Positions 12,926 to 24,568 of a DNA stretch of 64,000 nt are shown here, in pieces (positions within the stretch are counted from its first letter, which is position 1; the number at the start of each line of letters is the position of its first letter). Position numbers and translations under genes: made by a program. The notes below the pieces were generated by a model, which did not search any database, was not told the DNA's origin, and was given only the letters and a program-made list of their open reading frames with translations. Location of the stretch: positions 171,526 to 235,525 of the forward strand of contig RSEE01000097.1 in NCBI GenBank assembly GCA_003971905.1. Direction: 5' to 3'. This stretch comes from Moniliella sp. 'wahieum' (Eukaryota; Basidiomycota; Moniliellomycetes; Moniliellales; Moniliellaceae).

Positions 12926-14100
12926 TTACTCGAAGACAGCCTTGAGCTTGCGCGGGCCGAGGAAAGCGTCGGCCTCCTCGCGGGTCTGGAACTGACCGTG
13001 ACCGTGCTTGGACGAGGTGTCGATCCACTTGAGAGCGACGTTCTCGAGCGCAGCACGCGAGGTGTGGTGGGCCATCGACTTACGGAGAGTCACCACGCGC
13101 TTCTTGGTGCCGGGGATAGAGCCCTTGAGTAGGACAAAGTCCGAGTTGACGATACCGTAGTGGGGGAAACCACCCATGGGCGTGATGGCCTTCTTGGTAG
13201 CGTCAAACTCGGTCGAGCCCGAACCTTCCTCCGAGCCAGTCGCGATGCGGTAAATCTTCTTGTTCAGCTCGGTACGGTGGTGGTACCCGTCCTGACCGGC
13301 ACGCGCAACGGTGAAGCGCACGTTGGCCGGGTGCCAGGCACCAATGCAGGCAACCTTACGCAGACCACGGGGGTCTTGCGAGGAAGCTTCTTGACGCCCC
13401 AACGGGCCACCACACCCTCGTTACCGTGACCCTTGGTGATCGAGATAACGTCAACAATCTCGTTCTCGGCAAAGACCGACTTGAGGTCGACCGTCTTCTC
13501 AAAGTGCTCCTTGGCAAAGTCGACCTTGTCGGAGATAGAGCCACCGTTGACCTGGATCTCCATCAGGTGCGCCTTCTTCTGCTTCAGGCCAGTCTTGGAG
13601 AGCTGGGTGTGGGCAAGCACACGGACGACCGTGCAGTACTTGCGGATGCGCTCCAGCTCCTTGCTGATCGAAGCACCGCCATCCTCAGAGTACTTCTTGG
13701 CGTAGGTAGTGAACGCCTTGCGCTTGGAGCGGTACCAGTTCTTGTAGAAGCGACGCTTGACTTCCTCGGACAGGTGCTCGGCCCAGACGGTGGTCAGGGC
13801 ACGGAGACCCTTGGGCGTCTCAATGTAACCAACGGCACCCACAACCACCAGAGGAGGCGCCTCGACGACGGTAGCCGACTCGACAATCTCCTTCTTGTGC
13901 ATCTTGGACCCGGGGCGCTCGAGCTCACGCACAATGTGGGTCATGCCGGCCTTGTAGCCCAGGAAGGCGGTCAGGTGGACGGGCTTCTTAGGGTCGTCCT
14001 TGGGGAACGCACGCACGCGGCCGCGCGGGTGGGCGGCACGCTTGCGCGGCAGGAAGGCAGTGCTGCCGTGACGGGGGTGCTCGTACTTGCAGTGGGACAT
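12926..14100 (-). CDS. RPL3: 60S ribosomal protein L3 (uL3), one frameshift
   Basis: Core protein of the large ribosomal subunit near the peptidyl-transferase centre. It starts at 14100 with [13 protein letters not shown] and shows the invariant [67 protein letters not shown] and ITKGHGNEG. The first part stays in frame to LPRKT. The rest ([73 protein letters not shown]) is in another frame, stopping at 12926. The shift is one missing base in the run at 13369-13373. As L3 is essential and otherwise perfect along its full length of about 390 residues, this is almost certainly an assembly error. No introns. Confidence 0.97.
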
Positions 14101-16187
14101 GGCGGTGGAGGGCGGCGTCGTCGAGTCGTCAGCCCGTCGTTTTCCGTAGTCAGCCGGCGGCTGGAAGCGGCGGCAGCAAAAGAAAACGCAGACGCAAAAT
14201 GATAGGGTTGTCGCATTGCACCGTATGACCCCCTGCGGGGTTCTTTTTATTGCGGAGGGCCACCCGGGCGTCTAGTGCCAGTGCCGATATGCAGCTACAA
14301 TCGCAGGTCAAACTTTCAGTGGGTTGCATCATCCACTTTAACCCCCGGCCGCGGCAGACCAATGGGCTCAGACGAGGGCCAACACGTCCCAACGCAACGC
14401 AGCACTTGTTAGTTCTCAGTAGCACCCCCGTTTGGGGCAGGGCAGCACTGCATGGTGCCAAGAACGATAGCAAGATGAGATCCTAGCCATGTCCTCCATC
14501 CTCACCCACCCCGACGCCGGAGAGGGGTCGGGGTTTTGAGGAACGCCCTTACCCGGTGGGCTGTGACAGATGCGGATGCGCAGCGCCACCCACTTCCCCC
14601 GACAGCACCCGCCTTGTTGTTCTCACGCCGACGGATGCGTGCTTGGAGCTCACCCACCTCCCTCCAATTGGGGTTACTCTATTGCTACCGTTAATGCATT
14701 GCTCTCATTCTCCACCCATCCTAATCCAAGCTCAATCGGTATGGGCATATGCGCCGCTCCATGCCCCAGTCGAGCGAATTTGGCGCGGCACTGGAAATAT
14801 GGAAAACCTACACTACATTTCCGCGTGGCTCGGCCGAAACATGTGGGAATAAGGGGATCGATCCCTTTATCCAGAATGGCGGGATCGAATTGGATTTCGG
14901 GACCGAGTCCAAATCCACCCCCTTGCCTACGAAACCCACTCGACCCAGGCAGATTTCGATGCTGGCTCTTGTACGAATACGTTATCTGTATCTCCAGCTC
15001 TTCCCGGGACCGTTGCACATCCGTCTTACCAACTGTGGCCACACATCTTGCACATCTTGTTTCGAAGATGGGATTACCTTGTATGCACGCCAAGGGGACT
15101 TCCCAGCTGCACGTGCGTGTCCGACAATCGAGGGCGGTGCTGTGCACAAGGGACGGCATCCTCGCCCAATGAGATATGCAGCGACTGCTTCAACATGATG
15201 CGATTGAATTTGACGACGACGATGAGGTCGAAGCGGCTGTGTGGATGTGCCCCGGATCGGAGAAAAGCTTAGGCTTATTCCCTTTTCTCCATCATTCACC
15301 ACATCACATATACCCAACAGATCGCGTTATATCCGTCCTCTGGCCGACAAACCCACCTCTCTGTCACACCTTTGCACACGAATGGACTATAGACGAACCT
15401 TCAGACGCGGATATAGGACGGTCATAGTGTTGTATAGGACCCGCAATGGACTATAACCGACACGATATATCTCCGTTGAGGGCGATTGCCAGTTTAGAGA
15501 AGGTGCATGACTTCACTATGGGGGTGATGATAGCTTCCCCAGACAGATACCATGTGTTTGACGGTGGTACTAGGTTAGTATCGTGAGTTATATTTGCGCC
15601 TGCACTTTCTTTGCGCTCTCTTCATCGACTTCATCTCTCACTGTCTTTGCTATCCTCTCTTCCTCTCCTTTTCCTGTCCATCTATCTTTTTGAGCCATTG
15701 ACCACTTTCACCTGCACTCCCGGCATCTTGATCCCACTTAAATGCCAATCTGTCTACTATTTCCTTTCCCCCTTTTGCGGGTGTGTTCAGTTGTAGAATG
15801 GTATGGATGGTGGCTGTGAGAGTAGCAAAACGAGACGGCTATCATGATGCTTGGTCCTGCCTCTGCCTGTTCATCGCAATTATAGGTTGGCGCCTGAGGT
15901 GTTTTGAAAGGTGCAACATCCCCGGCTGCTGTGTATGTACGGGTGAGACTGAGGCAATGGATTGGTGATGCATGATGGTCCTCGGCGGAAAGCAGGCGCG
16001 GAACGCGGACGCAGCAGTGGCCCTGGCGAATAATAAGGCCATCCCAGGCCATCCCAAGCCACGCCCCCGCCAGACAGCGCCGAGGGACCACACCTCAATC
16101 CGGACGCTGGCACTGCTCCGGCTGAGCCAATGTCTGTCCCGCGCTTGGGTCTTGGCGTGCGCACCTTGAGCACCGCGCCTGCCCTCT
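14101..16187. other. Long stretch without a recognisable gene
   Basis: About 2.1 kb upstream of L3. It contains the L3 promoter side (GC-rich near 14101-14250) and then a moderately AT-rich region with no conserved coding motif. A pyrimidine-rich stretch lies at about 15600-15780. Short open frames on both strands lack codon-use or domain signals. No tRNA or rRNA seen. Confidence 0.4.
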
Positions 16188-16885
16188 GTGCTTCTGCCCC
16201 TCCCCCGCGTCCGCCCCTTCCTCTGTCTCTGTCTCTTCTTCCCTTCTTCTTCCTCTTCTTCCGCCGCTGCGGCTCCTGCCCCCACTCCTGCGCCCGGCGG
16301 CGACTCGGACCACAGCAAGGCCCATCCCTACACCCTCGCCGAATTCCGTGGCGCCATCGAGCTCGACCACAATGACTTCCTATCCCGCCATCCCTTCTGG
16401 AGTGGCATGGCAGGTCTGCTGAGGCTGCGCCGAGTCCCCCACTCGTGGTACTACCGCGACTTGCTCCAACGGCTCGAGGTGAGCCAGATGCAAGCGCGCC
16501 TGCGCACCGCCCACCTCGACCGTTTCACCAACAGTTTTGGCGTGTGCGCGGGGACCCAGCAGCCTCGCTGCGCCGTCAACGCCCAGCCTTGCCCAACTGC
16601 CCCAGTCATCGTTCCTGCCACCTCTCCATCCACATCATCTCCTTCCCTCAACCCACTGACCCCGCTGTCGTGGCCAGCGAGGCACCCCCGTTGCCGAGCA
16701 AACACCGACCTAGTACGCTGGATGTGCTCTACCATTCCCGTGTTGGTTCCGAGCCGGAACGCGAGTACAACCGTGCGCTCTTTTCGCAGCTCCTGCCCAC
16801 GTTGCGCCTAGCTGGGAATTTGCACGGCTCCAAATGTGGGTCCGGGTTGTGGGTCGGGTTGAGTCTGTTGGGATGGGGTCCCTAG
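16188..16885 (+). CDS. Hypothetical protein fragment
   Basis: Open frames with protein-like composition but no recognised family. A Ser/Ala/Pro-rich start is followed by HPYTLAEFRGAIELDHNDFL and WYYRDLLQRLEVSQMQARLR, then, in the next frame, RPSTLDVLYHSRVGSEPERE and YNRALFSQLLPTLRLAGN. The two halves look like one broken protein of 200 residues or more, with a shift near 16530. Helical and charged, no membrane segment. It could belong to a gene that continues right toward 17.5 kb. Confidence 0.3.
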
Positions 16886-17579
16886 TGTCCCTTCTTCTCT
16901 TGCTTTGTTGCTTTGGCCCCTGCCCCTCTTTTGCATTTGCTCAAAAATCTCATCTAGTATCGTCATCCATTTGTGTTCCGGTTGGTGGACTGGGGTACTA
17001 GTGCCCCTCCGCCGATCCCAGCGTGAGTGAGAGGTTCGGTTAATGCGCTGCGCCATAGTAGGACAAGTCCACGCTACATATGTCCCTCACTTGAGAGGAA
17101 AGCAAGACTTGTATGGCTACCCACGTCCGATCGAAACCTAAGAAACCGCGCCGAAGAGAGGAAGAGGAAGTGACGAAACAGGGGGGTCAGTAGGGCCAGT
17201 GGATGCGGCCTGTGAGTGCCCTCTGTTCCATGTGTGCCTTGGAAACCGCTGGGTTAAACGCTCCCACCATACCAAGCATGGGCAGCAACGGTGGTGGTAG
17301 TGCTGCCAGGCCTAACAACCAGAATAACCCTCTGGCTATTGGAGTGCGCAGGGCTGATTAACGTTCAACGCCGTGGCGCTTCCCACAAAATGAAATCAAG
17401 TAGGTGCGGGGTATGTGTGTACGTAAAACCCGGTCCTAGCCTGGTTCCACCTGGGCTGCCCGGAAGGCCCACCAATTGCCATCCCCATCGCCATTTCCGT
17501 CGCGATCGCCACCACATCACCACCGCCACCACACCGCCCCACCACCACCACGTTATTCCAGTCCACATCCACTACACTG
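16886..17579. other. Intergenic or unresolved region
   Basis: No recognised coding motif. A His-rich low-complexity stretch near 17510-17560 comes from a CCA/CCAC repeat. May hold a promoter for the gene(s) to the right. Confidence 0.35.
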
Positions 17580-18159
17580 ATGGGTAGGATGCGCACCTGG
17601 CCTGCGCCGCCCCTGGCCAGATTGCGTGTCGGTGCGCGCCGGTTTCACACGAGCCCCATCGGCCGCAGAACGACGGCCTCCCGGCTCCGGCGCAGCGGCT
17701 GTGCCTCTCGGCGTGCGCCTATCCCGACACGCGCGTTCACGCCGTTGGCGGTGCTTCTCACCCTGCCTGGCTCGACGAACCCCCTGACACTGACTGGGCC
17801 TTTGGAGGCGGCGACAAGAGTCGCTCGGGCCTCGCGATGCTCCAGGTGGCCTCCGCACGCCCGTACCTGCCGGAGGCACGACTGGCACCGCTTTTAGTCT
17901 CTCCCGCCCCGTGTACAGTGTCGATGGCACGAACCTTTGGGAGCAGATGCCCGATTAACTCTTCCACCGCCGCCGCCGCCGCCGCCGCCGCCACCTCATC
18001 CTCATCCTCTGCTACCACCTCAGCCTCTCCCCGCCTCCCGCCCCGGCGGGTGAGACGTTTACTTACTCAGCACCGACAAGCAGTGTTCCCGCGTCGCCCT
18101 TTGACCCGACCCTGGGTACCGCGCCTAACGCCGTGGCGTTCTCCCGCGCCCATGGAGAG
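17580..18159 (+). CDS. Possible 5' exons, mitochondrial-presequence-like start
   Basis: A frame opening MGRMRTWPAPPLARLRVGAR, then RFHTSPIGRR, is Arg-rich, acid-free and has an RxF/HTS-type processing-like motif, as in mitochondrial presequences. It is followed in a shifted frame by HPAWLDEPPDTDWAFGGGDK and ASARPYLP. It may be the 5' part of the acyltransferase-like gene that follows, or a separate short gene. A (CCG)n run at about 17966-17990 adds low complexity. Uncertain. Confidence 0.3.
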
Positions 18160-20184
18160 TGAGTCGATTTGTTGGGCCAGCGACGGGCGCAAAAGCAGCG
18201 CGCCTCTGGTTCCTACCAATCTACTGCGCGAGCGCTGGCATCACAGGCTCGGCAGGTACAGGGGCGGTACCCAATATGGGCGCAAGAACCGTATTCGTCA
18301 CTCTCCAGGGGTGGGTCAACCCGAATCAGCTGCTACTGCCGGTGGCTCTGCCTCTGTCTCTGCTCTGCCACAACGGACCATGTTTGCTAGTCCCTCGTCC
18401 CTTTCAATGCCAACAATTTGGCTTCGCTCGGGTCCGACCCGCCCCTCGAACGCGTGCTGACAGCGGCGGGTCTAGCTGAGTATGCGGCCAGCCGGACCCC
18501 GACGCGGAAACGTACTGCGCTCATCTTCCCTGGCTTAGTGCGTGTTCATCCCCTATTTTATTGGCTTCCCCGTGGGCCAGAGCGCGTGCTCACTTTAGCT
18601 AACTTGCTCTTTTCCTCTTCAGCTCGGATCGCAATACGTTGGCATGGGACGAAACCTGTTCCGGACGTTTGCGCAAGCGCGCGACGTATGGCAGGCGGCC
18701 GAACAGGCGCTGTTTGTCTCCTCTGCTGAACCAGGGGAGCCCTACTGGATATCAGGTAGTGCATTGACAGATTGTGCCGGATCGCCACTGAGCGAGGAAG
18801 AACTCCTGACCGAGCAACAACACCGCCAGCACTTTCTCCGCCACCTCGAGGGCGTAGACGTAACCTACACGGACCCGGTACGTGACGCTGGTCCGTCTAC
18901 TGCCCCTTCTGGTCCTGAACCCGTTGAAGGCGGATGGCTGCGCCAACTTGTCTTTGGCGGCGACCAGCTCGCCCTGACCCGACCTGAAAATGCGGCACCG
19001 GCAACGTTGGCATGTACCATGGCCTTTTTCAATGTGCTCCGTACTGCCTTCCCTACCGATTTGGTCGCGGACCACATTGATGTGCTCTGTGGCCATGGAA
19101 CCGGGACGTATGCTGCGCTCGTGGCGGCTGGCCATGCAAGCTTGACGGACATGGTGCGATTGTTACGTCACCAAGGCCTGGTCACCGAACAGTGCTGGCA
19201 CGACGACCCGCTCCTCTTCCCACCCGGCTGCCAGCGGCCGGACACGGACTATGCCAGCTGGGGATTCACCAACGCCGGCGCGCAGCTGTCTTCAGCTGCG
19301 GACGCAGCCGGCTCGGGATCAGGATCGGGATCTAGCTTCCGCCAGTCCCTCATGACGGCGGTGATGATCCGCCCGGGCCAGCTGCACGCAGCGCTGCTGC
19401 GGATCGAAGAACTGCGCACACTGATCCACCTTGGTGCGGCCCCGATCGAGGTGCGCACAGGCACGGGCGAGAGCGCCGACCAGGGCCGCGAAGCGTTCTT
19501 GGATGCCCACGAACTCGTCGAGATCGCCCAGTACAACTCGCACTTCCAAATCGTCTTGTCGGGCACGCGGCGCGCGGTGGACTACGTGTGCGACGTACTG
19601 CAGCGCGAGCGACTGGGTCATCGCGCAGTCAACCTCCCCGTTGCAGGACCGTATGGGACGAGCCTGATGCGCGCGGCGGACCGGGCGGGTGCAGCCGGCG
19701 ATCCGGGCGTTGCCGCTGCGCGAGCTGCCGCGTGCGAAGCGGGCAGCGGCGGGGGGGAGCGGATCAGGGGCACCTGCGCCGCCGTCGGTTGCGCAGCTGG
19801 AGCTGGTGAGCGGGTACGATGGCGAGCCGACCAGCTCGGCGCGGGCGGTGCGGTGGGAGATGCAAGGCGGGCTGGGGCGGCCGGTGCGGTGGCTGGACGC
19901 GCTGGATCGGATGCTGGAGCGCGGGGTGGAGCGCTTCATCTGTCTGGGCCCGGGGCGGGCGGTGGGCCACCTGCTGAGCAAGGAGCTTGCGCATCGCCAG
20001 CGCGTCGAGGCGAGCAATGCGCAGCGCGGCCTGGCGGAGGTGCACCGCCTCGGCCGCGCCGTACGACGCGCCGCGCACACCGGCCCACTACGAGGTGTGG
20101 TCCGTCGCGTCGACGGAGGATGTGCGGCAGCTGGGCGGCGTGCTCAGCCGCCTCTCCCACTCGGAGCGCGGCGGGGCGGCGTAG
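18160..20184 (+). CDS. Malonyl-CoA:ACP acyltransferase-fold protein lacking catalytic residues
   Basis: Clear acyltransferase (FabD/MCT1-like) fold. An exon ending ALIFPGL is joined by a GT-AG intron (18540 to about 18622) to LGSQYVGMGRNLF. Then come LRQLVFGGDQLALTRPENAA, TLACTMAFFNVLRTAF, GHGTGTYAALVAAGHASLTD, VEIAQYNSHFQIVLSGTRRA, NLPVAGPYGTSLM. After a shift near 19685 follow GRPVRWLDALDRMLERGVER and FICLGPGRAVGHLLSKEL, with a last segment YEVWSVASTEDVRQL in a third frame, stop at 20184. In active enzymes the nucleophile Ser lies in GHSxG and the base His in a GPFH/GAFH motif; here these are GHGTG and GPYGT, and the GQGSQ Gln is also absent. These differences need several substitutions and are not single-base errors. 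About 560 residues, longer than usual MCT (about 350-400). Mitochondrial location is possible if the 17580 exon belongs to it. Confidence 0.75.
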
Positions 20185-20382
20185 GCGCGTCGGATGGGAG
20201 TGTACTATGACTGCTATGACTGCTATTCCTGCTATTGCTACTGCTGCGGCGGCCACAGCCATCCTCCGACGCAGCGCAGACAGACGTTGAGCCATGCGCT
20301 GTGGGTTGGGGGGCACCAGTGTGCCCGACGGAGGAGTGCCTTGTGGCTTGCGGGGTAAACTAGCCCGGACAGACACGATGCA

Positions 20383-20390
20383 TGACGTCA
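20383..20390. promoter_or_regulatory. CRE-type palindrome TGACGTCA
   Basis: Perfect ATF/CREB bZIP site about 400 bp upstream of the ATG at 20791. Paired with a second copy at 20668-20675. Confidence 0.5.
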
Positions 20391-20667
20391 TGGGGCTCTG
20401 CAGGCATCATGCACCAGTCACACCGTTCGCACGGGCCGATGCAGCCATGTGCAGCAGCATGCAGATCCTGCTGCGATCTTGTGCGAGGCACGAGGCAGCA
20501 GGCAGCAGGCAGGAGCTAGTCACTAGGCAGGAAATCGTTCTCTCCGCCGCAGAATCTGCGTCATGGGTGCTCGCACAGCGCCAGTACCGGCGCCCAGGGA
20601 CACCCACACTGCCCCCGTGGCGGCTGCGTGTCGTCCATCGGCGATGGGCGAGCAGGGCAGCCATCTC

Positions 20668-20675
20668 TGACGTCA
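20668..20675. promoter_or_regulatory. CRE-type palindrome TGACGTCA
   Basis: Second perfect copy, about 115 bp upstream of the PIL1-like start codon. Two palindromes in 300 bp is more than chance expectation and suggests bZIP (stress/cAMP type) control of this gene. Inference only. Confidence 0.5.
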
Positions 20676-20790
20676 TTCGCTCGCGGCTGTGCTGCCGACA
20701 GCCAGTCGCCCCCGCGGCCTCAGCGGGCAGTCGCTCAACACTGAACTCTGCCTCTCCGCCACCTCCTCCTCCCCGATTCGCCCATCCGCC

Positions 20791-23700
20791 ATGCTGGGCA
20801 TCTCCAAGTCAGGCGGCATCGATACCGAGCTGCTCGACAACCTCATCCTCGCCGAGCGCAAGCTCGCCAGCACCCTTTCCCATGCCCATGCCGCCGCCGA
20901 CGCCAGCTCCCTCGCCACCTCGGCCTGGGCCGCCCCCGAGGGTCCCGCGTCGCAGCACACTGCTGCAGTACTGACCGCCGCCCTCCAGGCCTCTTCCTCT
21001 GCCCTCGCTTCCTACGCCTCCTCCGTCGGCACCTTTGCCGCCGAGCTCGAGGGCCTCATCACCAAGGAGGCCGCTGTTGGCGAGGTGGCCCGCGACCGCG
21101 ACATCCTCGTCTCCCGCATGGTCCGCCTCACCAAGAAAAAGACCAAGCCCGGACACGAGGCGCAGCAACTCCAGAACATGGCTGACGTCCAGCACGAGCT
21201 CGCTGCCTGCGAGGCCGTCCTTGCGTCCGAGCAGAATGCTCTCTCTCTCGCCCGCCGCCAGCTGCTGACGCAACACGCTCACACCCGTCTCACCACCCTT
21301 GTCCAGGCCACCTCGGCCTCTCACCAGTCCGCTCTTGACGCCCTGCACCAGCTGGATGGGCTCGACACTGCGGGTACGTAGTTGCCTTTTTGCACTCTGT
21401 CTTCTGCCACCTACTGACCTCGTTTTTTTTGTTCCAGGCCAACCAACAGAGCAGTCTGCGGAAGCTGCCACTGAGCAACCATCTATCAAGGAAACCCAGG
21501 CGTCCGCCGTGCCAAACACCGAATCTGAACCCAGTGTTGAGCCAACCCCTGCTCTCAGTTCCGCTGTTCCCGCCGTGCAGGAGACGATTCCCGAGGCCGA
21601 CGCGGTGGAGCCTGTCCCTGAAGCCGTACTGGATGCCGAGACGCCCACTGATGTGCCTGGTGAAAATGCAGCCGCTGCTGAGACCACAGTAGAGACCCGG
21701 GACCCTACTTCGGCCTCGTATGAGCCTGCTCACGAACCTTCTCCCTATGAAACGGCCGAAATCGGGGTCGTCGCTCCAACCGCGACCGAACAGACGCCGG
21801 TAGACGAGCAGCTGAGCACCCCAGCCGAAGCCGCTCCCGAGTTGGCCACGGAACGTTTGGCCGAGCCTGCTTTCATTGCGCCTCCTTCTGGCCTGGGGCA
21901 AGAGCAATCGCTCGCGCCTCCTACCACGGCCGAGGAATACATTACTCCGACTGAAGAAGTGGAGGAGCCAGTGGCGGACGAGTACGAGGGCTACTCTTCC
22001 TCCGACCCGGATGCCGAAGCCGAAGCCGAAGTGCATCAAGGCACTTACGCTACCGAGGCCGCCCAGCGCACGGCGCGATACAATGCCCAGGCGGTCGCCA
22101 CGCCTCCTCATGGTAAGTATCTGCCTGCGTCGTTGCAGACTGAGGCTCCTAGTGCACCCCGTACGCCCTCGCGCTCTGCCGTCGCCGCAGTGCAGCCTGC
22201 CCCCAACTCACAGCCCATCGAGGTCGGTCCAGATGGTGCACTGGACACGGTGGGCCTTGCAGCGGACGCGGATGTGGCGCAGCGCTATGTTGCCACACAC
22301 GATGCTGGCGATGCTGAGGAGGCACCTGCGCTGGAGAGGAAATCGTCCAAATTGGCCAAGCGCCTTTCGCTGCGTCGGAATGGCAGCAAATCAGGTTCTA
22401 CCCCGATAAGGCGGCCAAGCGTGCCAGTGGTGGTAGCTTTTTGCACCGCCTCAACTCGGTCCTCTTGACCGACATTGCTACTGCAGCAGGCGAAGCAGCC
22501 CACGAAGATGGCTCGCCACACGTGAAAGCAGAGAAGAGCGAGGTGGGCGAGGGCAAAGCGAGTGGTCTGCTGCGCTCCCTTTCGGCTCGCTCGCCCAAAC
22601 GTCCTTCGAGCGCCCGCCCAACCCTGCCTCAGGGTGTCGTCTTGTCGGACGACGAGGCAGAGGACGCTTCCCGAGCGCCTCCGCACGAATGGAAGACGCG
22701 GATCGATAAGAACGCCGCACGGGCGACCGACGATGGCGGGAGCCAGCGTAACCGCCATTCTATTCTTTCCTCGCGCCGGTTTGGCGTGGGCAATGGCAGC
22801 GACTCGGACGAGGCGTCGGAGGTGGTGGTGCACCACAATGACCCGACCCAAGCGTGGCCCAGCAAGGACGCCATCTTTGGTGGAGAACGCCCCTTCCTGC
22901 AGCAGCCCAGCGATGCGCCCCTCCCGACCCACAAGCGCAAGCCATCCAAGCGCTCTCACCGCTCGGCCCCGCCGCACGTGTCGACGGCCGTGCCCGCAGC
23001 TGCGTTGGCCCACGGAGAGAGCAGTCCCGCCTCGACGGACCCGCAAACGCCGCCGACGCCAGGCCAGGAGCCACACTCCCACCATAGCCCTCTCCCGGCC
23101 GGCCCAAAAGACCCCGCTTGCCCCTCACGAAGTCTACGTCCCTGGTGACGCTTCCGACTGGGTGGAAGCAGGAAAGCACGATTCGCTAGCGACGTCGGGC
23201 GTAGGTTCGGTCCCGGAGCCTTCTCGCCCGGGCGCCTCGGTCCGAGGTGGCTCGGTGCGCACCAGCTCGAAACGGACCGAGGGCTTGCACGGTACGCATG
23301 ACGTGTACGTCCCTGGCGATGCGTCCGATTGGGTCCAGGCCGGCAAGCACGATAGTCTGGCTCGTGCCGGCAGTGGCTCGGTGCGGGGAACGACGGCCAG
23401 CCGCAAAAAAGCCCTGAATGGCACGTTGCTGCCCGCCGAAAAGAATGGTCCGTCCAACTGGATCGCTCACCCGCAAGAGTACTGGACCGCCCAGGACCAC
23501 GCTGCCCACGCGGGCGTCGTCCCGCGCGGCCAGGGAGACCCCACATCGGAGAGCGCAGCGGCGGCCGAGTGGAAGCACCACAAGAAACTCTACCGTCGCT
23601 CGGTGCGCGACAAGCAGGCGGCGCAAGCGGCAGCGTTGGCGGCCCAGCCACCTCCGGACCCCGTAGTGGAACCCGAACCGGAACCGGAACCGGTGGCGCC

Positions 23701-24568
23701 GCCCAAGCAGTACCTCGACCTCGATGCGCTCTACTCGGCGCCCGGTGGCCACTCGCCTCCCCCACCGAAGGTCGAGCCGGTTGCTGCGCCGCCCGATGCG
23801 TTGGCCGCCGCCGTCGCGGCTCCTCCTGGACTGGCGTTGCCGTACAGCAGCTCTGCCCTGGCCCCGTCTGCCCCTGCCGCCGCGTTGGCTGCGCCGCCGG
23901 GCCCTGTCCTCCCCTCGGCCGAACAGCAAGCCAAGTTGACCAGCGCTGGACTCGGCAACGAGCTGGACGCGCCGACCAGCACGGAGACTAAGCCCACGGC
24001 TCGGTCGATGCGTACGGTGCGGACCAAGAGCAGCAAAAAGTCTCGTCGCACGGTCGATACCACTGCCACGGCCGGTTCGGCCCCACGGGAACAGGTACCG
24101 GCCACACGTACGAGGCGTTGCTCTACCCCCCTGGCGCTGGCACGGCCCCGACTGACGCGGGCAGTGTGCTGGGTCTCGTGCCCCACCCGGCCGCCGAGCC
24201 AGCACCAACAGGCGTGCCGTTCCAAGTGACCGCACCGGGCTCATCGTTGGCGTCTGGTGCGTACCGCCTGGCGTGCCCAAGGCGCCGTCGCACAGCGGCG
24301 AATGGGCACGCGCGTTTGCTGCCCGCTCACCGCACCCGGCCTTCAAGGGTAAGTCCAACGGTCGGAAGTGGTCGACGCGGATTGCGGGCCAGCCCCGGCC
24401 GGCTCAGCGCTCGGCTCGCAACGCGTTAGCGACACGGAAGATGAGCCGGACTACCGCCGTGCTCAAGATGAGTACGAGACGGCCACGTCGGCCTACCACG
24501 CTGCTCGGTCGCCCAAGTCGTCCGACTTGGCTTCGGTCGCATCGCGCATGCTCAATGTGGGGCGCTGA
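20791..24568 (+). CDS. Long PIL1/LSP1-like (eisosome-type) protein
   Basis: Starts at 20791 with MLGISKSGGIDTELLDNLIL. A helical N-terminal domain follows, with ASYASSVGTFAAELEGLITK, VARDRDILVSRMVRLTKKK, KPGHEAQQLQNMADVQHELA and SEQNALSLARRQLL. It resembles the BAR-like core of PIL1/LSP1 eisosome proteins (including the xKxKPxxxxxxxLxxxxHEL element), which shape plasma-membrane furrows. A GT-AG intron at 21374-21437 joins LDTAG to QPTEQS in phase. The rest (about 1000 residues) is disordered: acidic 21440-22100, then Ser/Lys-rich. It contains two copies of a VYVPGDASDWVxAGKHDSLA motif (about 23130-23215 and 23298-23385) and WIAHPQEYWTAQDHAAHAG. Frame changes near 22395, 23110 and 24090 look like indels. 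Final frame ends LASVASRMLNVGR. Eisosome function is inferred from the N-terminal part only. Confidence 0.6.
23130..23385 (+). repeat. Two-copy internal protein repeat (VYVPGDASDWV)
   Basis: The motif VYVPGDASDWVxAGKHDSLA, with trailing GSV, occurs twice about 170 bp apart in the same frame in the disordered part of the PIL1-like protein. The two copies differ at few positions, so the duplication is conserved or recent. Confidence 0.85.
23669..23693. repeat. (GAACCG)n hexanucleotide repeat
   Basis: About four copies, encoding alternating Glu and Pro in the PIL1-like protein. Confidence 0.85.

Noticed and set aside
13426-14202. Plus-strand frame of about 258 codons opposite L3
   Set aside because: Leu/Gly/Val-rich antisense shadow of L3 codon use; no homology.
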